Source: Ignavibacteriaceae bacterium (lineage in GTDB: Bacteria > Bacteroidota > Ignavibacteria > Ignavibacteriales > Ignavibacteriaceae). Taken from it: a stretch of DNA of 64,000 nt. Shown here in pieces: positions 15,720 to 25,296 of this stretch; positions within the stretch are counted from its first letter, which is position 1; every line of letters begins with the position of its first letter. The notes below the pieces were generated by a model. That model searched no databases. It worked only from the letters and a program-made list of their open reading frames with translations, and was not told where the DNA came from. The position numbers and the translations under genes are program-made. The stretch is from positions 1 to 64,000 of the forward strand of contig JARLHC010000128.1 of assembly GCA_031292455.1 (NCBI GenBank), read 5' to 3'.

Positions 15720-18700
15720 TTATTCTTCGGGATCATAATTAAGTATCGGAGCCAGCCATTTTTCAGTCACTTTAACGCTCATACCTTTTCTTTTATTGTA
15801 ATCGAGTACCTGATCTTTTCCAATTTTACCTACGTTAAAATATTTCGAGTCAGGGTGTGAAAAATACAGACCACTTACGGAAGCAGCTGGGTACATAGCG
15901 AGACTTTCAGTTAATGTAATGGAAGTATTTTTTTCAACTTCGAGTAATTCCCAAATAATCTGTTTTTCAGTATGGTCAGGTTGAGCGGGGTATCCGGGAG
16001 CTGGTCGAATTCCCTGATAATTTTCTTTAATAAGGTCGTCATTGGAGAACTCTTCTTCAGGAGAATAGCCCCAATATTGTTTTCTGACCATCAGGTGAAG
16101 GTATTCGGCAAAAGCTTCGGCGAGGCGGTCGGCAATAGCTTTTATCATAATACTATTATAGTCGTCATGTTCTTTTTCAAATTTCTGAACCAGTTCTTCG
16201 ATACCTATGCCAGTAGTAACTGCAAAAGCGCCGATATAATCTTTAATACGCGATTCCCTTGGAGCGATATAATCTGCCAAGGCGATGTTTGGAACGTTAT
16301 CAGACTTCTTTAATTGTGAACGGAGAGTATGCAGGACAGTTTTTACTCCTTTCCGAGTATTATCCGCATATATCTCTATGTCATCATTGCTAATAGTATT
16401 TGCGGGGAACAAACCGATGATACCGTTAGCTGTAAGAGATTTATCTTTAATAATTTTATCGAGCAATGTATTAGCATCATCAAATATTTTTTTAGCTTCT
16501 GATCCAAATTTAGCAGATTCAAAAATCGAAGGATATTTACCTTTGAGTTCCCAAGTGAGGAAGAAAGGAGTCCAGTCGATATATTTTCTTAAGGTATTTA
16601 TAGGGAAATTATTAAAATTAGTTATTCCTAAGTTCTGAGGTTCTGGAATTTTTACTTTAGTCCAATCAGTTTTAAATTTATTCCTTCTAGCTTCCAGGAT
16701 AGTTAGATAAGTCTTTGCTTCTTTTTTCTTGAGGTGATCATCTCTTAATCTTTTATATTCATCCTTAATGCTGACAGAAAAATTGTTTTTGACTGAATCA
16801 TCCGGATTTATAAGATTGCTTACGACAGGAACGCTTCTTGAAGCATCGAGCACATGAACAGTAGAGCCGCTATACATAGGAGCAATTTTAACAGCAGTAT
16901 GGATTCTGGATGTTGTAGCACCACCGATGAGAAGGGGGATTTTAAATCCTCTTCTTTCCATTTCTTTTGCCACATGCACCATTTCATCCAGAGATGGGGT
17001 TATAAGTCCGCTCAGACCTATAACATCAACACTTTCATCTATTGCTGTTTGCAAAATCTTATCAGCGGGGACCATTACACCAAGATCAATAACTTGATAA
17101 TTATTACAGCCGAGAACAACACCAACGATATTCTTCCCGATATCGTGGACATCTCCCTTAACAGTAGCCATCAATATTTTTCCTGCTTCTCTAGTATCAT
17201 TTGAATCAAGTTTTTCCTGTTCAATATAAGGTATAAGTATAGCAACAGACTTTTTCATAACCCTTGCGCTTTTGACCACCTGGGGGAGAAACATTTTTCC
17301 AGAGCCGAACAGATCGCCGACAACACTCATACCGTCCATTAATGGACCTTCAATAATTTCGATCGGTTTAGCAAATAGTTTTCTTGCTTCTTCAGTATCT
17401 GTCTCGATATATTCAATAATACCTTTAATCAGAGCATGCTTAAGTCTTTCAGTAACCGGCAGATTTCTCCATTCATCCTGTTTTACAACTTCCTTACCTT
17501 TCTGTTTAATTGTTTCGGCAAAGTCAACAAGCCGTTCAGTTGCATCGGATCTTCTGTTTAGGATGACGTCCTCAACAAGAAGAAGCAGGTCTTTCGGAAT
17601 CTCTTCATAAACTTCCAACTGTCCGGCATTAACAATGCCCATATCCATACCGGCTTTAATTGCATGGTAGAGGAAGACTGAATGCATTGCTTCGCGGACA
17701 ATACTATTGCCACGGAATGAAAATGAGATATTACTAATACCTCCGCTAATTTTAGCTTCAGGGAGATTTTGTTTTATCCATTTTACAGTTTCAATATAAT
17801 CGACTGCATAATTGTTATGTTCCTCGATACCAGTAGCGACAGTAAGTATATTGGGATCAAAGATTATGTCATGGGGAGGAAATCCGACCTCTTCGGTTAA
17901 AATTTTATAAGCACGGTGAAATATTCTCTTTCTTTTTTCAAGTGAATCCGCTTGTCCCTGTTCATCAAAAGCCATAACTATGACTGCGGCTCCATACATA
18001 AGTATTTTTTCAGCACGTTCTTTAAATACCTTTTCCCCTTCTTTGAGACTTATTGAATTAACGATACCTTTACCCTGCAGACATTTCAGTCCGGCCTCAA
18101 TAACGGACCATTTTGAGGAATCAATCATAATTGGAAGTTTTGCAATATCAGGTTCAGCAGCTAACAGGTTAAGGAATTTTGTCATGGCCTGTTCTGAATC
18201 AAGCAGTCCTTCATCCATATTTATATCTAATACCTGAGCACCTCCCTCGACCTGCTGACGTGCAACAGCAAGAGCTCCTTCGTAATCATTTGACATAATA
18301 AGTTTTTCAAATTTCTTAGAGCCTGTTATATTTGTCCTTTCGCCAATATTAACAAAATTTGTTTCGGGACGAAATATCAGCGGTTCCATACCGCATAATT
18401 TCAGATAAGAATTGACCTCGGGGATTTTTCTTGGTCTATAATTCTTTGACATTTCCGCAATAGCTTTTATATGATCAGGCGTAGTACCGCAGCAGCCTCC
18501 GACAATATTAAAGAAACCATCCTTAGCAAATTCGTTAAGAACGGCAGTCATTGTGCCAGCTGTTTCATCATATTCACCCATTTCATTTGGGAGTCCGGCA
18601 TTAGGGTAAATAGAGATAAAATAGGGAGCTTTTTGAGCAAGCTCTTCAATAAAAGGGCGCATTTGTTTTGCACCCAAGGCGCAGTTTAATCCAACGCTAA

Positions 18701-19433
18701 GCAAATTTTTAGTATGAGAAACAGATATTAAAAATGCTTCGGTAGTTTGTCCTGATAAAGTCCGACCGCTCTGGTCGACTATAGTACCCGAAATCATTAC
18801 AGGGATTTGTTTGTTAATTTCCGAGCAGTATTTTTCGATTGCATAAATAGCCGCTTTAGCATTTAGAGTATCGAATATTGTTTCAACCAATAAAATATCG
18901 ATACCTCCCTCTACCAACCCCTTGACCTGTTCATAATAAGCATTTGATATTGAATCAAAAGTTGCAGCTCGGTAGCCAGGGTCGTTCACATCGGGAGACA
19001 GGGAGAGGCTCTTATTTGTAGGACCCAAAGCCCCAGCTACGAATCTTGGTTTGTCAGGAGTTATACGAGTATATTCAGAAGCCACCTCCCTGGCGATTTT
19101 GGCTGACTGATAATTCAGTTCATGTACGATAAACTCAAGTTTATAATCGGCTTGCGCTATTGATGTTGCGCTAAAAGTATTGGTCTCAATAATATCGGAT
19201 CCCGCTTCAAAATATTCACGATGAATATTCTTTATAATATCCGGCTGTGTAATGGAAAGGAGATCATTATTTCCTTTAAGATCATGCGGATGATCTTTAA
19301 ATCTACTGCCTCTGAAGTGATCCTCAGATAAATTATGCCGTTGAATCATAGTTCCCATAGCACCATCAATCACAAGGATTCTTTCGGTTAGTATATTTTT
19401 TAATTGTTTTAACACCGGATTCATTTTAATCAT
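15720..19433 (-). CDS. metH: Cobalamin-dependent methionine synthase
   Basis: A full-length 1237-residue enzyme that transfers a methyl group from methyltetrahydrofolate to homocysteine. Domains in order: homocysteine-binding (about 1-340, zinc ligands in GLNCALG and [10 protein letters not shown]), pterin-binding (about 355-620, opening [17 protein letters not shown]), cap and B12-binding (about 655-890, with [11 protein letters not shown] supplying the axial His), and the SAM-dependent reactivation domain (about 900-1237). M1 or M4 could be the start. It stands alone, divergent from hldD. I see no cobalamin or SAM riboswitch in the short upstream gap. Confidence 0.97.
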   Translation of the reverse strand: MIKMNPVLKQLKNILTERILVIDGAMGTMIQRHNLSEDHFRGSRFKDHPHDLKGNNDLLSITQPDIIKNIHREYFEAGSDIIETNTFSATSIAQADYKLEFIVHELNYQSAKIAREVASEYTRITPDKPRFVAGALGPTNKSLSLSPDVNDPGYRAATFDSISNAYYEQVKGLVEGGIDILLVETIFDTLNAKAAIYAIEKYCSEINKQIPVMISGTIVDQSGRTLSGQTTEAFLISVSHTKNLLSVGLNCALGAKQMRPFIEELAQKAPYFISIYPNAGLPNEMGEYDETAGTMTAVLNEFAKDGFFNIVGGCCGTTPDHIKAIAEMSKNYRPRKIPEVNSYLKLCGMEPLIFRPETNFVNIGERTNITGSKKFEKLIMSNDYEGALAVARQQVEGGAQVLDINMDEGLLDSEQAMTKFLNLLAAEPDIAKLPIMIDSSKWSVIEAGLKCLQGKGIVNSISLKEGEKVFKERAEKILMYGAAVIVMAFDEQGQADSLEKRKRIFHRAYKILTEEVGFPPHDIIFDPNILTVATGIEEHNNYAVDYIETVKWIKQNLPEAKISGGISNISFSFRGNSIVREAMHSVFLYHAIKAGMDMGIVNAGQLEVYEEIPKDLLLLVEDVILNRRSDATERLVDFAETIKQKGKEVVKQDEWRNLPVTERLKHALIKGIIEYIETDTEEARKLFAKPIEIIEGPLMDGMSVVGDLFGSGKMFLPQVVKSARVMKKSVAILIPYIEQEKLDSNDTREAGKILMATVKGDVHDIGKNIVGVVLGCNNYQVIDLGVMVPADKILQTAIDESVDVIGLSGLITPSLDEMVHVAKEMERRGFKIPLLIGGATTSRIHTAVKIAPMYSGSTVHVLDASRSVPVVSNLINPDDSVKNNFSVSIKDEYKRLRDDHLKKKEAKTYLTILEARRNKFKTDWTKVKIPEPQNLGITNFNNFPINTLRKYIDWTPFFLTWELKGKYPSIFESAKFGSEAKKIFDDANTLLDKIIKDKSLTANGIIGLFPANTISNDDIEIYADNTRKGVKTVLHTLRSQLKKSDNVPNIALADYIAPRESRIKDYIGAFAVTTGIGIEELVQKFEKEHDDYNSIMIKAIADRLAEAFAEYLHLMVRKQYWGYSPEEEFSNDDLIKENYQGIRPAPGYPAQPDHTEKQIIWELLEVEKNTSITLTESLAMYPAASVSGLYFSHPDSKYFNVGKIGKDQVLDYNKRKGMSVKVTEKWLAPILNYDPEE

Positions 19434-19518
19434 TTCTTGTTAATCTTTGTAAAGAATATTAAATATAATTAAATTGTTAATCATTAAAAATTCAGATTAT
19501 AGGATAAAATTACAAGAT

Positions 19519-20484
19519 ATGATAGTAGTGACGGGTGGCGCAGGATTTATCGGAAGTGCAATTGTATGGAGATTAAACCAGCTTGGAAATGAGAATATAT
19601 TAATTGTAGATGAATTGGGTAAAGATGAAAAATGGAAGAACTTACCTTCCTTAAAATTTGCTGATTATATGAACAAGTGGGAATTTCTGAATAAAATTGA
19701 AGCGGAGGCATTATCCGATATTGAGGCCATTATTCATATGGGAGCCAATTCATCAACGACTGAAATAGATGCTGATTATCTGATAGAGAATAATTATGAA
19801 TACACAAAATCACTTGCGTCATATTCAGTAGAGAAAAAGGTCAGATTTATATATGCATCATCTGCGGCGACATACGGGGATGGCGCGCTAGGCTTTTCGG
19901 ATAATGAGCTTGAAATAAATAATCTACGTCCTCTTAATATGTACGGCTATTCAAAACAACTTTTTGATCGATGGGCTTTCCGGAATAAACTAACAGATAA
20001 AATAGCAGGAATAAAATATTTTAATGTTTATGGTCCAAATGAGAATCATAAGGGAGATATGAGAAGTGTGGTAAATAAAGCATACGATCAGATAAAAGAA
20101 ACCGGGAGAGTTAAATTATTTAAATCTGAAAATCCTTTATATAAAGACGGAGAACAGGTAAGAGACTTTATTTATGTAAAAGATGCTGTTGAAATGACAC
20201 TTTTCTTTTTATTTAACAAGGAGAAAAACGGGATATATAATGCGGGTTCCGGAAAAGCGCAGAGCTGGAATGCATTAGTAAAATCAATATTTACTGCATT
20301 AGATAAACCTGTGAAAATTGATTATATAGAATTACCCTCCCACCTTAAGGCGAAGTACCAATATTTCACAGAAGCTGATATTTCCAAAATAAAGAAAGCC
20401 GGTTATACACAACAATTATTCAGTTTAGAAGATGGAGTAGCCGACTATGTAAAAAACTATTTATTAAAAGATAAGCACCTTTAG
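19519..20484 (+). CDS. hldD: ADP-L-glycero-D-manno-heptose 6-epimerase
   Basis: A 321-residue extended short-chain dehydrogenase that makes the heptose nucleotide for LPS inner core. The NAD(P) loop is TGGAGFIGSAIV at the N-terminus. The catalytic region has SSAATYGDG and the YGYSKQLFD YxxxK pair, and KYFNVYGPNENHKGDMRSV matches the family. I chose ATG 19519 (MIVVTGGAGFIG) over an upstream in-frame start because it gives the normal N-terminus. Its stop overlaps the acidic gene on the other strand by four bases. A GT9 heptosyltransferase lies at 31636. Confidence 0.93.
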   Translation: MIVVTGGAGFIGSAIVWRLNQLGNENILIVDELGKDEKWKNLPSLKFADYMNKWEFLNKIEAEALSDIEAIIHMGANSSTTEIDADYLIENNYEYTKSLASYSVEKKVRFIYASSAATYGDGALGFSDNELEINNLRPLNMYGYSKQLFDRWAFRNKLTDKIAGIKYFNVYGPNENHKGDMRSVVNKAYDQIKETGRVKLFKSENPLYKDGEQVRDFIYVKDAVEMTLFFLFNKEKNGIYNAGSGKAQSWNALVKSIFTALDKPVKIDYIELPSHLKAKYQYFTEADISKIKKAGYTQQLFSLEDGVADYVKNYLLKDKHL

Positions 20485-20792
20485 AATCCTTCTTCATCCT
20501 CGTCAAGCAGATCGTCGTCATCGTCCTCTTCGAAGTCAAAATCTTCTTCATAGAATTCTTCTTCATCGGGTTCTTCGGAAACCGGCTCATCCTCTTCATC
20601 CACATCATAAAAATCGTCTTCTTCGTCTTCACCTTCCAAATCGTCACTATCTTGGTCAAGGTCGTCTTCGTCAAAATCATCAAAATCATCATCCTTTTTC
20701 TTCGGAGAGTAAAGGCTAATAATTTCAGGAGTTTCATTTTCAAATTCTTCACCAGATTCGAAAAGGTTCTCATAGGAATTTAGCTCAGTCAT
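20481..20792 (-). CDS. Extremely acidic small protein
   Basis: A 103-residue protein in which 56 residues (54 percent) are Asp or Glu. The N-terminal third (MTELNSYENLFESGEEF) is less biased and includes a short basic patch (SPKKKDDD). The rest is near-continuous acid with scattered Phe and Tyr. It has no signal peptide, so it is probably cytoplasmic and disordered. It might act as a nucleic-acid mimic or a charged tail comparable to RNA polymerase delta, but there is no domain to support this. It converges on hldD with a four-base overlap and is divergent from the NUDIX gene. Confidence 0.65.
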   Translation of the reverse strand: MTELNSYENLFESGEEFENETPEIISLYSPKKKDDDFDDFDEDDLDQDSDDLEGEDEEDDFYDVDEEDEPVSEEPDEEEFYEEDFDFEEDDDDDLLDEDEEGF

Positions 20793-21026
20793 ATTTGCCT
20801 TTCTTAAATTTATTATTTGAAAATTAGAATATGAAATTTACTATGTTGTGATTTAAAGTTGACATAATAATAAATTAATACTTCACTAAATATTTCTATT
20901 TTTTTTCAAAGTGCCAAATAAATAATTATTTATATTTAGTTTTGTCTTTCATTAACGATATTAAAAACAAATATCCTATCTTAGTTAATTAACAAAACTC
21001 AAATTATAAATTCAACAGGAAATTTA

Positions 21027-21491
21027 ATGAAACTAGCTACCTTATGCTATATAATTGACAGAGAGAAAAAAGTAACCTTAATGCTGCATAGGATAACAAA
21101 AAAAAATGATATTCACGAAGGGAAATGGAATGGATTAGGAGGGAAGTTTGATCCAAATGAAACACCTGAGGAATGTGTGATTAGGGAAATAATGGAAGAA
21201 TCAGGATTAAAAATTTACTCTCCTAAGTTGCATGGATTTATTACATTCCCACTATTTGATGGAAAAGATGACTGGTATGTTTTTCTGTTTACTGCTGATA
21301 AATTTGAAGGAGAACTTATAAACTCAAATGAGGGGCACCTTGAATGGATTCCGAATGATAAGATTCTTTCATTAAATCTATGGGAAGGGGACCGGATATT
21401 TATCCCCTGGCTCTATAACGAAAAATTTTTTAGTGCAAAATTTGTTTATAAAAATAAAAAGCTTACAGATTATTGGGTTAATTTCTATTAA
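21027..21491 (+). CDS. NUDIX hydrolase (MutT-like)
   Basis: A 154-residue NUDIX-fold protein. The NUDIX box is complete: GGKFDPNETPEECVIREIME then ESGL, fitting Gx5Ex7REUxEExGU at about residues 38-61. The preceding KWNGLGGKFD and the WYVFLFTADKFEGEL strand resemble 8-oxo-dGTP diphosphatases of the MutT/MTH1 type. It may sanitise oxidised nucleotides, but substrate cannot be settled by sequence. It is followed after 118 bases by the heme cluster and is probably a separate unit. Confidence 0.87.
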   Translation: MKLATLCYIIDREKKVTLMLHRITKKNDIHEGKWNGLGGKFDPNETPEECVIREIMEESGLKIYSPKLHGFITFPLFDGKDDWYVFLFTADKFEGELINSNEGHLEWIPNDKILSLNLWEGDRIFIPWLYNEKFFSAKFVYKNKKLTDYWVNFY

Positions 21492-21609
21492 ATTTTCAAT
21501 AATATAGACCATAAGGGCAAAAATATTTACTGACCGAAAAGTCATATTATCGTTGAAGCACAACATATAATTATATATTTTTATACCCATCAGTCAGTCA
21601 AGGAGCCAT

Positions 21610-22434
21610 ATGAGTTACACTATTACTATTCTTAACGTTCTTTTACCGCTTCTTTATATCGGAACATTTGGAATCTATGCTTATGATTTCTGGAAGGGGG
21701 AAAAGAGATTTACGAATTCGAAAAGAGTGCTCCTCTTTTTAACACTTCTATTTCATGTAGTTTATTTACTGGTGAGAACAATTTTTCTAAGCCACCCACC
21801 AATAACTAACGTATTTGAAATATTCACAGTCCTTGCATTTTCTATCAGTTTTTCATATTTCATACTTGAGCTTGTAACCGACATAAGAGGAACTGGTCCG
21901 TTCATAATAATTATTTCAATTATATTTCAGGTTATTTCGTCCCTTTTCATAAATGATATAACATTTGTAAAGGAAATTCTTCGAAGCAACCTTTTAGGTG
22001 TACATGTATTTAGTGCATTAGTCGGGTACTCGGGTATAACCATATCTGCCGTATATGGTTTTTTATATTTGACGCTTTATAAGGATATAAAGCTGAACAA
22101 ATTCGGTTTAATATTTAACAGGCTGCCTAACTTAGAAGTTCTGGAGACGCTCAGTTACTATTCGGCAGTTATTGGTTTTATTCTTTTGACAATGGCTATC
22201 GTGATAGGGATAATATGGCTTCCTAAAGCGTTTCCAAATTACAGTTATACAGATCCGAAACTAATAGGGACATTCACGGTCTGGGCACTTTATGGAATAG
22301 GGATATTGAGTAAAACATTTGGTAAATGGAGAGGGAAAAAAGTGGTATTCTTATCTATAATAGGGTTTGTTATTGCTATTCTCTCTACTATGTTCACCAA
22401 TTTTCTTTCTTCCAGTTTTCATTCTTTTTATTAA
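21610..22434 (+). CDS. CcsA/HemX-type cytochrome c assembly membrane protein
   Basis: A 274-residue inner-membrane protein with about eight hydrophobic segments, belonging to the CcsA/CcmC/HemX superfamily. Recognisable parts are FEIFTVLAFSISFSY, the LGVHVFSALVGYSGITISAV stretch with a conserved His, and GIIWLPKAFPN. The tryptophan-rich WWD heme motif of full CcsA is not obvious. It is the first gene of the heme operon and ends one base before the hemA start, which favours the HemX role (accessory to GluTR, as in Bacillus hemAXCDBL) over cytochrome maturation. Confidence 0.8.
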   Translation: MSYTITILNVLLPLLYIGTFGIYAYDFWKGEKRFTNSKRVLLFLTLLFHVVYLLVRTIFLSHPPITNVFEIFTVLAFSISFSYFILELVTDIRGTGPFIIIISIIFQVISSLFINDITFVKEILRSNLLGVHVFSALVGYSGITISAVYGFLYLTLYKDIKLNKFGLIFNRLPNLEVLETLSYYSAVIGFILLTMAIVIGIIWLPKAFPNYSYTDPKLIGTFTVWALYGIGILSKTFGKWRGKKVVFLSIIGFVIAILSTMFTNFLSSSFHSFY

Positions 22435-22435
22435 T

Positions 22436-23722
22436 ATGATGAATATACTTGCAGTTTCAATAAATCATCATACGGCCCCGGTAGAATTAAGGGAAGCATT
22501 TCATCTAAACAGCGATGAAATTAAAAATCTAATTCATCGTGTTAAAGAAGAGTTATTTTCTGAAGGGTTAATCATATCCACATGTAATAGAACCGAGTTG
22601 TATGGAATTCCCAAAGACCAGAAACTTGATGTTCTGGACATCCAGAATTTTATTTTTAAATATAAAAACAATAAGGAAGTTAAACCGGAGAATTTTCAGA
22701 CCTTTGCTTCCTCGGAAGCAATTAAACATTTATTCAAAGTGATTTCGGGTATTGATTCACTTTTAATAGGTGACAACCAAATCTACCATCAGGTGAAAGA
22801 AGCCTTTCAGACTTCCGAAGAGATGCAGTTTGCAGGTGTCTTGATGAAAAGAATTTTTGATGCTGCAACTAAAACAGGGAAAAGGGCAATTTCAGAAACT
22901 GAGATAAGTGAAGGCGCAGTTACAGTCAGCTATGCTGCTGTTCAATTAATAGAAAAGATATTTTCTAGTATTTCCAAAAAGAGTGCTCTTATAATAGGAG
23001 CCGGAGAATCGGGAGAACTTGCGGCCAAACATCTTAAAGACAGGGGAATAGGGAGACTTGTTATAACTAACCGTACATTGGAGCGTGCAGAGAAAATAGC
23101 AAGGGAACTGGATTTTGAAACATTACCGTTCAATACATTTAAAGAGAAAATGCACGAATTTGATATAATTTTAAGTGCTACAAGTGCAGACGAATTAATT
23201 ATTACAAAAGAGGACATCAGAAATACCATGAAGGAAAGGAATCATACTTCATTGGTATTAATGGATATTGCTATCCCAAGGGATATTGATCCGTCGGTAA
23301 AAGAGATAGATTATGTATTTTATCATGATATCGATTCATTAAATATTATTGTTGAACAAAATCTCTCCAAAAGGAAATTTGAAATTCCCCGTATAGAAAA
23401 AATAATTGATGAAGAAATAGATACTTTTATAGGATGGTATAACTCACTAGAAGTTGCCCCTACGATTAAAGACCTAAGAGACTATTTTGAGAATATAAGA
23501 GCTGAAGAAGTCGGAAAAAATAAAAACCGGTTTTCAACCGAAGATCAGGAAAAAGTTGAAATAATAACAAAAAGGATTATAAACAAAATACTTCATCAGC
23601 CGACAGTAGGTTTGAAGAAAATTAATGATTTCGGAACAACTCCCGAAGAAACAGCAGTAAAAGTAAATGTATTACGGGATATATTCGGAATAAACCATAA
23701 CAACAAAGAAGAAAAAGAATAG
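22436..23722 (+). CDS. hemA: Glutamyl-tRNA reductase
   Basis: A 428-residue enzyme that reduces glutamyl-tRNA(Glu) to glutamate-1-semialdehyde, committing glutamate to heme. The N-terminal catalytic domain has INHHTAPVELREAF and the nucleophilic Cys (C50) in STCNRTELYG. The NADPH domain has IIGAGESGELAAKHL, and the C-terminal helical spine carries the dimer interface. I start at MMNILAV (22436); a longer frame adds only a hydrophobic shadow of the end of the upstream gene. It is coupled to the ccsA/hemX gene. Confidence 0.96.
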   Translation: MMNILAVSINHHTAPVELREAFHLNSDEIKNLIHRVKEELFSEGLIISTCNRTELYGIPKDQKLDVLDIQNFIFKYKNNKEVKPENFQTFASSEAIKHLFKVISGIDSLLIGDNQIYHQVKEAFQTSEEMQFAGVLMKRIFDAATKTGKRAISETEISEGAVTVSYAAVQLIEKIFSSISKKSALIIGAGESGELAAKHLKDRGIGRLVITNRTLERAEKIARELDFETLPFNTFKEKMHEFDIILSATSADELIITKEDIRNTMKERNHTSLVLMDIAIPRDIDPSVKEIDYVFYHDIDSLNIIVEQNLSKRKFEIPRIEKIIDEEIDTFIGWYNSLEVAPTIKDLRDYFENIRAEEVGKNKNRFSTEDQEKVEIITKRIINKILHQPTVGLKKINDFGTTPEETAVKVNVLRDIFGINHNNKEEKE

Positions 23723-23740
23723 ATTTTTAGTTAAGGACTA

Positions 23741-24688
23741 ATGTTGAAAAAAACTTTAATAATAATAGGTTCCAGGGGGAGCGAGCTAGCAATATGGCAG
23801 TCTCATTTTGTAAAGTCGGAACTTGAAAAAAATAATAAAAATATTACTGTCGATATCAAGGTTGTAAAAACAAAGGGGGATAAGATTCTTAATATTGCCT
23901 TGTCCAAGATAGGAGACAAGAGCTTATTCACTAAGGAGCTTGAAGTTGCACTTCTTAATAAATCAATTGATATAGCTGTTCATAGTCTAAAAGATCTACA
24001 GACAAAACTTCCTGCCGGACTGATACTGGGAGCTGTCTCTAAGAGGCATGCGGTTGAAGATGTTCTAATAGCCAGGGAAAAAGGAACCACAATTTTTAAT
24101 ATCCGGGAAGGCGCCATAATAGCCACAGGATCTTTAAGAAGGATGTCCCAACTTCTCCATATTCGTCCTGATATTAAAATTGTGGATATCAGAGGTAATG
24201 TCCCTTCAAGAGTAGATAAATTTATTAAATCAAAATGGGATGGAATTATTCTTGCTCGCGCAGGTGTCGAAAGATTAAAACTAAGTAAACACATATCATC
24301 GGTAATTGATAAAGAGGAAATTCTTCCTGCAGTAAGCCAGGGTGCTTTAGGCATAGAGGTTTATGAAGATAACAAGTCTGTTCTGGAGATACTAAAATCC
24401 TTCCACGATGAGAACACCCTTTCAGCAGTTTCAGCTGAAAGAGAATTATTAAGAACTCTTGAGGGGGGGTGTCAGGTTCCGATTGGAGCATATGCAGAGG
24501 TGAAGGCAAACGGGCTGTATCTTGATGCATATGTGGGGACTATTGACGGGTCGCTTGCCTACAGGAGTAAATTAAGAGGAAGTAAATCTTATCCTGAAAA
24601 ATTGGGTAGTAAACTTGGCAGGAAATTATTAAAGGCCGGCGCGAAAGAAATTCTGGATGAAATTTATAATAATGTGAGGAATAAATGA
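23741..24688 (+). CDS. hemC: Porphobilinogen deaminase (hydroxymethylbilane synthase)
   Basis: A 315-residue enzyme that polymerises four porphobilinogens into hydroxymethylbilane. Signatures: GSRGSELAIWQ near the N-terminus, HSLKDLQTKLP with active-site residues, TGSLRRMSQL and DIRGNVPSRV. C244 in EGGCQVPIGA carries the dipyrromethane cofactor. Its stop codon overlaps the start of the lipoprotein gene (ATGA). Confidence 0.96.
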   Translation: MLKKTLIIIGSRGSELAIWQSHFVKSELEKNNKNITVDIKVVKTKGDKILNIALSKIGDKSLFTKELEVALLNKSIDIAVHSLKDLQTKLPAGLILGAVSKRHAVEDVLIAREKGTTIFNIREGAIIATGSLRRMSQLLHIRPDIKIVDIRGNVPSRVDKFIKSKWDGIILARAGVERLKLSKHISSVIDKEEILPAVSQGALGIEVYEDNKSVLEILKSFHDENTLSAVSAERELLRTLEGGCQVPIGAYAEVKANGLYLDAYVGTIDGSLAYRSKLRGSKSYPEKLGSKLGRKLLKAGAKEILDEIYNNVRNK

Positions 24689-25284
24689 AAACAGATTCCA
24701 AAACCATTATCTTGTTAATTATATTGATGAGTTTACTTCTCCACGCCTGCAGGTGTCCTTCATGTTCAAGAGAGGAAGAGACATTAGTGCCGAAGGATTT
24801 ATTAAGTAAGGCGAATGAATTTATCAAACAAAGAACAGGTAATGAGTTCTTTGATAAATACATTTCTCCAGATTTTGTGAGGACAAAGTTCACACCTCCA
24901 TATTATTTTCTTACTTACAGATTGATTATTCCAGATAAACCTTATGTAAATACAGTAATACAGTTTTCAGTTGACAGCCTGGGAAATGTAGTCAAAGACA
25001 GGGATATTATAGGAATTCCAAATTGCATTGAGGAAGGGTGCAATTTTAAGATTACAGAGGATGATGCAATTAAAATTGCAATAGATAATGGACTGAAAAA
25101 AGGGATTAAACCATGGAAAAGAGGTTTTATATGGGACGCTAAATTGAAACAGTACACTTGGCATATACTCTCAACTGAATCAGAATTACAAAGCTCTGAA
25201 GGATTTCGAGGATTCGGGAAAGAAATTATTATAGATCCGAATTCCGGACTTGTACTTGCCATGAACGATTGGCATGTTAATTAA
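24685..25284 (+). CDS. PepSY-like lipoprotein inside the heme operon
   Basis: A 199-residue protein with a lipoprotein signal (hydrophobic segment ending LLLHAC, C22). The second half reads KITEDDAIKIAIDNG..., then ...GKEIIIDPNSGLVLAMNDW, which resembles a PepSY domain. That identification rests on pattern only. It starts within the hemC stop codon and lies 12 bases before the TetR-HemD gene, so it is a true operon member. Extra Cys residues follow the lipobox (CRCPSC), so a metal or redox role is conceivable, but this is speculation. Confidence 0.7.
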   Translation: MKTDSKTIILLIILMSLLLHACRCPSCSREEETLVPKDLLSKANEFIKQRTGNEFFDKYISPDFVRTKFTPPYYFLTYRLIIPDKPYVNTVIQFSVDSLGNVVKDRDIIGIPNCIEEGCNFKITEDDAIKIAIDNGLKKGIKPWKRGFIWDAKLKQYTWHILSTESELQSSEGFRGFGKEIIIDPNSGLVLAMNDWHVN

Positions 25285-25296
25285 AAATTTTAAGAT

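Noticed and set aside
19434-19518. Cobalamin or SAM riboswitch upstream of metH
   Set aside because: The gap is only 85 bases, shared with the divergent hldD, and shows no conserved riboswitch core.
19474-19518. Longer hldD starting at 19474
   Set aside because: The family N-terminus is MIVVTGGAGFIG, which begins at ATG 19519.
22367-22435. Hydrophobic N-terminal extension of hemA
   Set aside because: It is the out-of-frame shadow of the CcsA/HemX C-terminus; the family N-terminus begins at 22436.
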